DNA of 19,233 bases from CAYUQT01 sp964596165. GTDB lineage: Bacteria; Planctomycetota; Phycisphaerae; UBA1845; JAFGLZ01. Below the pieces are notes generated by a model that searched no databases, was not told the DNA's origin, and was given only the letters and a program-made list of their open reading frames with translations. Positions 8,464 through 15,041 of the stretch are shown piece by piece; the stretch's first letter is position 1, and every line of letters starts with the position of its first letter. The stretch lies in contig CAZQTW010000093.1 in the NCBI GenBank assembly GCA_964596165.1, positions 1-19,233 of the forward strand, given 5' to 3'. Made by a program: the position numbers and the translations under genes.

Positions 8464-9627
8464 TCAAAACGAGCTGCCGATGATCGCCAAGAGAGCGGGG
8501 ATAACCGCCTCGGCAAATCCTTCCGTGGGCTCGGCGGGGATCCAATCCATGTGCAGTTCGTCGAGCGTGGCGCCCGTAAGCTCTATCTTATCCTCAAGGA
8601 TCTGGCCGATGCCCTGTGCGTGGGCCTGCAACAAATGGGGTATCTGGTTGACATCGTGTCCGATGACGCGGGCCGCCGTGGCGTCAACGGCGGGCAAATC
8701 GGTTCCTGCGAGCAGGAACCAGAAGCCGAGACGGTCCTTTACGTCCACGGTGTTGCCCCACAATTCTGGGTATACGTGAGGGCCGTTGCCATCGACGCAT
8801 ATGGAGCCGTCGATGATGGCCAGATCCGGTTTGAGGGCGGCCACGATGTCCAGGAAGCTCTGCGAGATTCCACCGGCGGCATAGTGGAGTTTCGTCCGCC
8901 AAGTCAGGAACTTTTCACCGTATTGGCGGAAGGACGTTGTCCCGACGAAGTTCTTCAACGACGCGGTGGTCTGGGTCCAGCGATTGGTCTTGATGGGAGC
9001 GATGGAGATTACCCTGTCTGCACGGGCCATCAGACTGCTCACGTAGATGCTGCCAAGGCCGGTATGAGGGGAAGGTAACGGATCCCACGCCGGGGAATCG
9101 GCCTCCAGACAGGCGAGGATGACCTTCCCGGGGTAGGTGGCATTCAGCCGCTGGGCCTCGGCCGCGAGGTTGGTCGTTCCGTCCAGGGACACGGCCTTCT
9201 GATAGGAGAATCGTTCGGTGATGCTGCCCTCGCCAATCACGACGCCGGCGGCGCCCGTTCGGAGGCATTCCTCGGCCACAACGGTAATAATCTCGATCTT
9301 GGTGCTTTCGCCGCGCGCAAACGTGTTCCCGGGGACAAAACCGAGCCCGCTGAGGTTCGGTTTGATGAAGACCGTCTCACCCGGATGGACGACGGACTCG
9401 ATCCCGCCAATTGCCTCCAGGAGTTCGCGGGTCATCTGATAGAGGTTGGTCCCTTTGACGGCCGTTACCTTACCGATGCTGTCGGTAGGGGTGTCGGTGG
9501 GTGCAGGGATGAATGGTGGGGCGGCCCCGCAACCCGCCAGGAATCTTGCTCCAGCCAACCCCAAACCCGCTTGCGCGGCGGTCCTGAGAAGGCTCCGTCG
9601 CGTGCAGTTGCGCATGGACGAATGCAT
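8464..9627 (-). CDS. Tat-exported DUF362 lipoprotein (copy 2)
   Basis: A 387-residue DUF362 protein closely matching copy 1 along its whole length (shared GETVFIKxNLxGLGFV, VVIGEG, SLKNFVGTTSF, PDLAIIDGSIC, GNGPHV and EDKIEL segments). The N-terminus carries a twin-arginine segment (TRRSLLRTAAQAG), a hydrophobic run and the lipobox FLAGC, pointing to Tat export and lipid anchoring. The mature start is Pro/Thr-rich (FIPAPTDTPTDS), likely a linker, and copy 1 has the same linker type. The ATG at 9627 is supported by AGGAG about 6 bases upstream. It is the first gene after the divergent promoter region and so the most directly placed target of the GntR regulator. Function is unknown; the tandem arrangement suggests duplication and possibly a heteromeric or divided role. 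Confidence 0.88.
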   Translation of the reverse strand: MHSSMRNCTRRSLLRTAAQAGLGLAGARFLAGCGAAPPFIPAPTDTPTDSIGKVTAVKGTNLYQMTRELLEAIGGIESVVHPGETVFIKPNLSGLGFVPGNTFARGESTKIEIITVVAEECLRTGAAGVVIGEGSITERFSYQKAVSLDGTTNLAAEAQRLNATYPGKVILACLEADSPAWDPLPSPHTGLGSIYVSSLMARADRVISIAPIKTNRWTQTTASLKNFVGTTSFRQYGEKFLTWRTKLHYAAGGISQSFLDIVAALKPDLAIIDGSICVDGNGPHVYPELWGNTVDVKDRLGFWFLLAGTDLPAVDATAARVIGHDVNQIPHLLQAHAQGIGQILEDKIELTGATLDELHMDWIPAEPTEGFAEAVIPALLAIIGSSF

Positions 9628-9820
9628 TCCTCACTCCTTATGTTGTTGTACCGACTGAAACGGGAAGCCAGCCACGCTGAGGTGCTTCTGGTCGGGAGAC
9701 CGCCTCCGGGAATCAAGCGCGGCATTGGGTTCTCCGGCTTTCTGTTTTGACGTACGCGATCGTCCCCGTTGGCCGTAGGCGTCTTCCTGGGGCCAGCCCT
9801 CAGATCGGCCTGGGAATCGA

Positions 9821-9833
9821 TTGGACTGACCAA
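9821..9833. promoter_or_regulatory. Candidate GntR operator O2
   Basis: TTGGACTGACCAA is an imperfect dyad matching the core of O1 (TTGGTATGACCAA) at all but two positions. It covers the predicted start (about 9829) of the leftward DUF362 transcript. Its centre (9827) lies 63 bases from that of O1 (9890), about six helical turns, so two dimers could sit on the same DNA face. Binding is inferred. Confidence 0.55.
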
Positions 9834-9835
9834 AG

Positions 9836-9862
9836 GCTATAGGAACGCCTCGGAATTGTCAA
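9836..9862 (-). promoter_or_regulatory. Candidate sigma70-type promoter for the DUF362 genes
   Basis: On the minus strand a perfect TTGACA (9862-9857) is followed after 15 bases by TATAGC (9841-9836). The spacer is shorter than the ideal 17. The predicted start falls near 9829, inside O2, and would leave a leader of about 200 bases before the ATG at 9627. The -35 overlaps that of the opposite promoter almost completely. Confidence 0.45.
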
Positions 9863-9884
9863 TATGACAGTCCATAGCTAAAAT
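9856..9884 (+). promoter_or_regulatory. Candidate sigma70-type promoter for the GntR gene
   Basis: TTGTCA (9856-9861) and TAAAAT (9879-9884) are separated by exactly 17 bases, each matching consensus at five of six positions. The predicted start is near 9891, in the centre of operator O1. This implies autorepression by the regulator encoded 23 bases downstream. Confidence 0.65.
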
Positions 9885-9898
9885 TGGTATGACCAATT
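9882..9898. promoter_or_regulatory. Candidate GntR operator O1
   Basis: AATTGGTATGACCAATT is a 17-base palindrome with 7-base arms and a 3-base centre. It matches the TGGTnnnACCA pattern typical of FadR-subfamily GntR regulators such as PdhR. It overlaps the -10 box and predicted start of the GntR promoter and ends 15 bases before its ATG. The operator role is inferred from family knowledge and position. Confidence 0.7.
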
Positions 9899-9913
9899 AT
9901 AAGGGATGTAATC

Positions 9914-10663
9914 ATGACGAAACGCGAGGATCAGGTACCGCTGTCCCCGAAGGCCTCCGTGGTGGTTGCCAGAACCTTGAAACGGGCGATTATTGCGGGG
10001 CGCTACCGAGCGGGGGAATGCCTGCCCACCGAACGAGAACTTGCCGATCGACATGGTGTGTCTCGCCAAAGCATCCGAGAGGCCTTGGGGCAGTTGCAGG
10101 CGGTCGGGCTCGTCGAGATTCGCCGGAGTTCCGGATGCTACGTGCAGGACATTCGGAACGCGGCCGGGTTGGAGCTTCTTGACGACCTTCTGGGCGAGGC
10201 GGACGGTCGAATCGCGATCGAACTGGTGGATGAGGTCATCGAATTCGGATCGAGCATTGCCCGAGAGGTGGTCAAGCTGGCGGCGACACGACGTTCCGAC
10301 GAGGACGTCGATCAGCTTCACCGAATTGTGGCCGAGCATGCGGGCGCGTTTAATGATCCCGATCGGTTGAGCGAACTCAACGGCCGGTTCTGTCGGATTG
10401 TCGCCGCGGCGGCACGCAATCGCATCTATCAGCTCGTGTTCAACAGCCTGGGGCGGGCATTCGAGCGAATCCGGCGGGATCTTCCCTTGTTTCTTTTGGA
10501 TCCGGCCGGCCAACACAAGAGCCTCGAACGAATGGTCGAAGCCATCGCGGAGAAGGATGCCGACCTAGCCGCCCTGTATCTCGATCGGCTTGCCAATTCG
10601 GCGAAGGGTGTTTTGGCACAGTTCCTGCGAGGCACGGTCGAAGGGCAAGAGGCGGGCGGCTGA
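9914..10663 (+). CDS. GntR-family transcriptional regulator, FCD (FadR) subfamily
   Basis: A 249-residue DNA-binding regulator. The N-terminal winged helix-turn-helix (about 18-85) has the GntR pattern 'AIIAGRYRAGECLPTERELA' followed by GVSRQSIREALGQL and GLVEIR. The C-terminal part (about 95-235) is an all-helical FCD ligand-binding domain. FCD domains usually bind a metal through an Asp/His set and sense small carboxylates. Here the usual D..FH helix reads LNGRFCRIV, so the expected His is replaced by Cys, while a later His (in QHKSLERM) is kept. The ATG follows AAGGGA by 7 bases. The gene is divergent from the DUF362 pair and is probably autorepressed through O1. The effector is unknown. 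Confidence 0.93.
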   Translation: MTKREDQVPLSPKASVVVARTLKRAIIAGRYRAGECLPTERELADRHGVSRQSIREALGQLQAVGLVEIRRSSGCYVQDIRNAAGLELLDDLLGEADGRIAIELVDEVIEFGSSIAREVVKLAATRRSDEDVDQLHRIVAEHAGAFNDPDRLSELNGRFCRIVAAAARNRIYQLVFNSLGRAFERIRRDLPLFLLDPAGQHKSLERMVEAIAEKDADLAALYLDRLANSAKGVLAQFLRGTVEGQEAGG

Positions 10664-10680
10664 TCGCCGGGGAGGGGCTT

Positions 10681-10696
10681 ACGCGGTGCTTCGCGT
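10681..10696. terminator. Weak hairpin between convergent genes
   Basis: ACGCG and CGCGT form a 5-bp stem with a 6-base loop in the 35-base gap between the GntR and URO-D stops. No T tract follows on either strand, so any terminator role is uncertain. Confidence 0.2.
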
Positions 10697-10698
10697 GG

Positions 10699-11718
10699 CT
10701 ATTGGGGCTTTGCGCCGATCTCGTTCCAGGCTTCGAAGACCGCTCGCACATTCTCCGGTTTGCTGCCGGCACTGAATTCGCACTGGGCGATGACGCCCCC
10801 GTGGCCGTCGTACAAGGCCCGGGCGACGCGTCGAACCGCCGCTTTCACTTCATCAACGGAAGCGAAGGAGAGGAGGTACTGCCGATCTACTTCACCCCAG
10901 AAGGTGATGCGTCCCTTGAATCGCCGGCCGATCTCCTCGATGTCCATGCAGAAGAGCTGTGAGTTGATTGAGTCGACACCGATCTCTATCAGGTCTTGAT
11001 AGATGTCGAAGATATGGCCGTCGGAGTGCATGAAGACGGATTTGCCCGCCTTATGGATGGCATTGCAGTAGTCCTGGTAACACGGTTTGAACAGCTCTCG
11101 CCACAGTGCCGGGGAGATCAGGAGTGAGCGTTGCGTGCCCCAGTCGTCGGCGAAGGCCAGGCCGTCGACGTCGGTTTTGAGCCAGCCCTCCAGCATTCGG
11201 AGATTGAACTCGTGCACGATGTCGCGAAGCTTGTAGAAGCCCAGCGGGAGTTCGGCGAGATCGACATACAGGTGCTCCGATCCGCGGAGAAACTGCATGC
11301 GTTCGAAAAGGCCGGCCCATCCGGCGAGCACGAACTTGTCGGTGTTGGCGATGCTCTCGTTGGTACGTTCGAATCCCTTGCCGATCAGCTCCACGGGTGG
11401 CCGGACCTTGGGGAGATCGGACTCGTAGTTTTTTACGAGGGGGTCCTTCACTTCGCCGATGACGCCGTCCTGGAGATTCTCGAAGACACACTGCCATTCG
11501 TCCACATAGGTACCCCGTCTCTCTCTCTCGCCGTGCACCCATTCGAGCGTTGGGGGATCGTAGCTTGGTGCTTGGAAGTCGGACGGAAAGTCGCGTTGGA
11601 TCGCTTCGAGTTCCCGCGGATAGTGGATGTGAGCCCAACTCAAGGTCCACAATTGCCGCGGCACCCGGGGCGTCGGCTGATGATTCAAGGTGGCCTTCAC
11701 GAGTTCTCGTGAATTCAT
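10699..11718 (-). CDS. Uroporphyrinogen decarboxylase-fold (URO-D/MtaA-like) protein
   Basis: A 339-residue soluble protein of the URO-D superfamily. It is not a canonical HemE: it belongs with the shorter, divergent group that includes corrinoid-dependent methyltransferases (MtaA, CmuA) and many uncharacterised planctomycete members. The start 'MNSRELVKATLNHQPTPRVP' is the usual opening of that group. In the C-terminal half, FMHSDGHIFDIYQDLIEIGVDSIN corresponds to the zinc-site helix region. Methyltransferases have H-x-C there, while this protein has HSDG, so one zinc ligand is absent or supplied elsewhere (a later C in IAQCEF is a candidate). GGAG lies 8 bases before the ATG. It converges on the GntR gene. 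Substrate cannot be told from the sequence. Confidence 0.85.
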   Translation of the reverse strand: MNSRELVKATLNHQPTPRVPRQLWTLSWAHIHYPRELEAIQRDFPSDFQAPSYDPPTLEWVHGERERRGTYVDEWQCVFENLQDGVIGEVKDPLVKNYESDLPKVRPPVELIGKGFERTNESIANTDKFVLAGWAGLFERMQFLRGSEHLYVDLAELPLGFYKLRDIVHEFNLRMLEGWLKTDVDGLAFADDWGTQRSLLISPALWRELFKPCYQDYCNAIHKAGKSVFMHSDGHIFDIYQDLIEIGVDSINSQLFCMDIEEIGRRFKGRITFWGEVDRQYLLSFASVDEVKAAVRRVARALYDGHGGVIAQCEFSAGSKPENVRAVFEAWNEIGAKPQ

Positions 11719-11806
11719 AGGGTAGGCTCCACGAGTTGTTCGGCGTTGCGGTCGGAGGATTCTGTGTCCATGTTGTCGGGTCCTGAACCGATCGCGCGAC
11801 GGGCAA

Positions 11807-11858
11807 TTGTCTTGGCGACGAATGGCCGATATTGGTTCCTGAAGTTACCATAGGTGAC
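11807..11858 (+). promoter_or_regulatory. Possible promoter and palindrome before the phosphohexomutase gene
   Basis: In the 176-base gap between the divergent URO-D and mutase genes, TTGTCT (11807-11812) and TATTGG (11830-11835) are 17 bases apart, a poor match to sigma70 boxes. Just downstream, GTTACCATAGGTGAC (11844-11858) is a near-perfect dyad, and an overlapping AGGTGACTACCT (11852-11863) is also dyadic. These could be a regulator site near the start of transcription, but support is weak. Confidence 0.25.
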
Positions 11859-11894
11859 TACCTGTTGTCGATTACCCGGGAGGAGACGTACGCC

Positions 11895-13514
11895 ATGGCT
11901 CAGATCGATTCAACGATGGTTCGCGAGTATGACATCCGGGGATATGCGATGCCCGCGCCGGGCATTAGGGTGAATCTGGACACCCAGGTCGCTCGTCACA
12001 TGGGAATGGCCTTGGGTTCGCGCCTGCCTGTCGGCAGTACGGTTGTGGTCACCGGAGACGCTCGATTGACCAGTGCGGACATCCGGCGTGCCGTGGCGGA
12101 GGGTTATGCCACGGTCGGTGTCCATGTGATCACGGATACACAACCCGTTCCTACGGGGGTGCTGAGCTGGTACGCCGGTCGCCATCGTCTGGACGGTTCC
12201 TGCCAGATCACCGGCTCACACAATCCGGCCTACTTCAACGGTCTGAAGGTGGGTGAAAAAGGCAATGCCCTGTACGGGTCGCAACTGGCCACCATTGTGG
12301 ACGCCATCAAGGGCGAGACGTATCGCACGCCCGAGAAGGCGGGAACCATTACGCAGGCGAATGTGGTGGCCCCCTATGTTGAGATGTTGACGGCCGCGTT
12401 CCCGGCGAGACTGAAATGCGCACACCGGATCATTTTGGATGCCGGGAACGGCCTGGGGGGGTTGCTTGTCGACGTACTCAGGGCGAAGGGGGCCGAGGTG
12501 ATGCCGTTGCTCATTGAGCCGGACGGTCGGTTTCCTGTTCATTTGGCCGACCCTTCGAGCGCCGAGGGGCAGTCCTTCATAGTCCCTTTACTGAAGCGGG
12601 TTAACCGAGGCGAGAAGAACCCGGAGCGGCTATGGTACGGCATTCTGACCGACGGCGACGCCGATCGGAGCGGCTTGGTAGACGAGCAGGGGGTGCCTGC
12701 GCCGCCGGAACTTCTCGGCTTGGTTCTCTATCAGGACTACCTCCGGTCGCTGCCGGCCGACGAGCGGAAGGACCACGTTCTGGCGTTGGATGTTCGTGGC
12801 TCGGCGGGCTCTCGCGAATTGCTGGAGGCGGCGGGGGGGCGGGGCGTTTTCATTGCATGCGGTTACCCGAGCCATCGGGCCTTCGCCCCGTTGGTCTGCG
12901 ACAAGGTCGGCAAGCGCAAGGCCGTTCATGTGAGCGCCGAGGCGTCGGGGCACTATTTCTTCCCGACGGCCGGATACGACGAGAAGGGGCAATTCGACAT
13001 GAAACAGGCGGGGGGGCTGATCGACGACGGCCTGTTCAGCGCGATGAAGTTCGTGTTCCTTTTGGACGAATTCGCCTCACAGCAAAAGAACCGATCGACC
13101 GGCGGCGTCCTCCGCGACTTCTTGAGGCAATCGACGGCCGCTCAGAGGCCCAGCTCGATCAGTCCCGAACTGCGAGTCAAGGCCGCGGATGCGACGAAGT
13201 TCCAGGTGGTCGCCGAGGTCGGCAAGCGGCTGGGCGAAGGCGCCAAGGACCTTCGTCCGACCTCCGGACCGATTGTGATGGGCGATGTAAAGATGCAGAG
13301 TCCGGACGACGGCCTGATCACGGTCGACGGCCTGCGGGCGCAGTTTACCGACGGGAGTTGGATCTTGATCCGTGCGTCGAACACCACACCCATGCTTGTC
13401 TGCCGCGTTGAGGGGACGACGCCTGAACGAAGAGACCAACTTCTCGTCCTGTTGAGAGATCTTCTAAGCGGATACGCCGACGTGGATGCCGACGCCATCA
13501 ACACGTTGCTGTAG
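11895..13514 (+). CDS. Phosphoglucomutase/phosphomannomutase (alpha-D-phosphohexomutase)
   Basis: Interconverts hexose 1- and 6-phosphates, feeding sugar-nucleotide and polysaccharide synthesis in the cytoplasm. All four active-site loops are visible: the phosphoserine loop TGSHNP (Ser at 108), the metal loop DGDADR (253-258), the sugar-binding loop EASGHYFF (349-356) and the phosphate-binding loop RASNTTP (493-499). An early REYDIRGY is the usual N-terminal block. At 539 residues it is longer than the common 450-470, with extra sequence spread between domains. The ATG at 11895 is chosen since AGGAG lies about 9 bases before it and the protein then opens as the family does; an ATG at 11832 would add 21 unrelated residues. 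The loops fit PMM/PGM; glucose versus mannose preference cannot be decided. Confidence 0.92.
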   Translation: MAQIDSTMVREYDIRGYAMPAPGIRVNLDTQVARHMGMALGSRLPVGSTVVVTGDARLTSADIRRAVAEGYATVGVHVITDTQPVPTGVLSWYAGRHRLDGSCQITGSHNPAYFNGLKVGEKGNALYGSQLATIVDAIKGETYRTPEKAGTITQANVVAPYVEMLTAAFPARLKCAHRIILDAGNGLGGLLVDVLRAKGAEVMPLLIEPDGRFPVHLADPSSAEGQSFIVPLLKRVNRGEKNPERLWYGILTDGDADRSGLVDEQGVPAPPELLGLVLYQDYLRSLPADERKDHVLALDVRGSAGSRELLEAAGGRGVFIACGYPSHRAFAPLVCDKVGKRKAVHVSAEASGHYFFPTAGYDEKGQFDMKQAGGLIDDGLFSAMKFVFLLDEFASQQKNRSTGGVLRDFLRQSTAAQRPSSISPELRVKAADATKFQVVAEVGKRLGEGAKDLRPTSGPIVMGDVKMQSPDDGLITVDGLRAQFTDGSWILIRASNTTPMLVCRVEGTTPERRDQLLVLLRDLLSGYADVDADAINTLL

Positions 13515-13577
13515 GGGAACTGTCTTGCCTTGTGCTACAGTATTCGTTGGTGCCGGGTTCGGTGGAGGTATGCACCC

Positions 13578-14843
13578 ATGACAAGGCTGGTGTTTGTGAC
13601 GGCGTGGTCCTGTCTGTGGCTGTCGGCCTGCAGCGAGATGAAGTCGGCCAACATGGGGGGAACCGAGGCAGACGTATCCTGCGTGGTCCGGAGTCCTCGC
13701 GTAATGGCGGCGAACCCGCGCAAGATCGCGGAGACGGCCAACGGCCGACTTGAGATGATCGGGCGCGGCGACGAACAGATTCGCCTGCTGACCGTCTGGG
13801 GTACGCCGTACCAACGGGGACTGGCGCACGGCACATTGCTCCGGAAGGAGGTGGCCAAACACACCGGTCGGCTCATCAGCCTGATGTCCTGGGAGATGAA
13901 GCAGCCGACCAAGGCGTTGGACGACGTGTATGAGGCCACCCAACCGCACACGCCGCCCCACTTCATGGAGGAACTGGAAGGACTGGCCAAGGGGAGCGGC
14001 GTGCCGGTGCAGCAACTTGTCCGTGCGAATCTGATCGGCGAGCTGAGCGAGTGGCATTGCAGCCTCTACGGCGCCTGGGGCAAGGCGACGGCCGCCGACG
14101 GGCATGTGTATCAACTCCGGGCGCTGGACTACGAGGTCCGGGCGGAGATTCAGAAGTATCCCACGATTGTCGTACATGTGCCGGACAAGGGGCATCCGTT
14201 CGCGAACATCGGGTGGTCGGGGATGATCGGAGCCGTCAGCGGGATCAGCTCGGTCCCGATCGCCATCAGCGAGATTGGCGACGACTACGACAAGAAGAAC
14301 GATACGTTCGACGGGATGCCGTTCATGTACATGCTGAGAGATATCCTTCAGTTCGACGAGAGCCTTGAGGCGGCCATCGAACGAGTTCGCAAGACGCCAA
14401 GGACGACTTCGCTGATGTATGCCATCGGCGACGGCAAGTTCGGCCAGGTCCGCGCACTCCAGACCTCGCACACGCTGTGTAATGTCTTCGGTCCGGACAA
14501 CCTCGAACCGTTGACGCCGACCCACCCGCGGATACCGGACATCGTTTACTGGGGGATGAGTTGGAATGTTCCGGCCTATGACGGTCCGCTGCACAACAAG
14601 CTCAAGGAACACTACGGCAGGATCAACGCCCAGGTGACGATTGAGGACATTCTCCCATATGTGAAGACAGGCAACCTCCAGGCGGTAATTTACGACCTGA
14701 CGGCCATGAGGATCTGGGTGGCCAACGCTCGCAGCGGGGGCGAGACGGGTCCGCTGGAGGCTTACAAGCGGACGTTCGTGGAGATTGACATGAGGCGGGT
14801 GTTTGAGGCGGCGATGAGGCTGAAATCGGGGCAAGCACGATAA
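13578..14843 (+). CDS. C45-like N-terminal nucleophile acyltransferase/hydrolase, lipoprotein
   Basis: A 421-residue protein resembling the peptidase C45 / acyl-CoA:6-aminopenicillanate acyltransferase family, which self-cleave before a Cys that becomes the nucleophile and act on amide bonds. Support comes from WGTPYQRGLAHG (74-85), typical of the family's early region, and HCSLYGAWGKATAADGHVY (160-178) followed by LRALDYE, which matches the Cys-x-x-(F/Y)-x-A-x-G...DG...R(N/A)xD pattern; Cys161 is the likely nucleophile. The N-terminus MTRLVFVTAWSCLWLSAC is a lipoprotein signal with Cys18 in the lipobox, so it probably acts in the periplasm. GGAGG lies about 9 bases before the ATG at 13578. 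It follows the mutase by 63 bases on the same strand and ends before a strong terminator. Substrate unknown. Confidence 0.82.
   Translation: MTRLVFVTAWSCLWLSACSEMKSANMGGTEADVSCVVRSPRVMAANPRKIAETANGRLEMIGRGDEQIRLLTVWGTPYQRGLAHGTLLRKEVAKHTGRLISLMSWEMKQPTKALDDVYEATQPHTPPHFMEELEGLAKGSGVPVQQLVRANLIGELSEWHCSLYGAWGKATAADGHVYQLRALDYEVRAEIQKYPTIVVHVPDKGHPFANIGWSGMIGAVSGISSVPIAISEIGDDYDKKNDTFDGMPFMYMLRDILQFDESLEAAIERVRKTPRTTSLMYAIGDGKFGQVRALQTSHTLCNVFGPDNLEPLTPTHPRIPDIVYWGMSWNVPAYDGPLHNKLKEHYGRINAQVTIEDILPYVKTGNLQAVIYDLTAMRIWVANARSGGETGPLEAYKRTFVEIDMRRVFEAAMRLKSGQAR
14815..14833 (+). repeat. 19-base direct repeat, copy A
   Basis: TGAGGCTGAAATCGGGGCA occurs here, in the last codons of the C45-like gene, and again exactly at 17662-17680. 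In the same plus frame both copies read RLKSG(Q/H)(A/S)R and then stop. Confidence 0.8.
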
Positions 14844-14885
14844 CCCGGAGTGGCTAGCGGGCGGTGGGCATTCGAGAAGGTCAGG

Positions 14886-14926
14886 CCCCCATGTCGACGG
14901 CGGTCAGACATGGGGGTTTTACTTTT
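14886..14926 (+). terminator. Strong intrinsic terminator
   Basis: CCCCCATGTC (14886-14895) pairs perfectly with GACATGGGGG (14907-14916) around an 11-base loop, followed directly by TTTTACTTTTT. It lies 42 bases after the C45-like stop and ends the mutase/C45 transcription unit before the beta-helix gene. The remaining sequence up to 15041 holds no other clear signal. Confidence 0.93.
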
Positions 14927-15041
14927 TGTCTTTGGGGTATCCTTAAAATCTTGGTGGTCCAATTGCTACACTTTGGGGGAAGAGAATGACGCGGTCCCGG
15001 CCGGGGGCCCACAAGCCGTTTTGGGGGGAGGAGGATACCAC

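Noticed and set aside
9857..9869. Small dyad TGTCA-ATA-TGACA between the two operators, considered as a third GntR site
   Set aside because: It lacks the TTGG/CCAA core of O1 and O2 and is explained at least partly by the overlapping -35 boxes.
13464..14834. Open frame of 456 codons on the minus strand
   Set aside because: It is antisense to the C45-like lipoprotein, has Arg/His-rich shadow composition and no ribosome-binding context.
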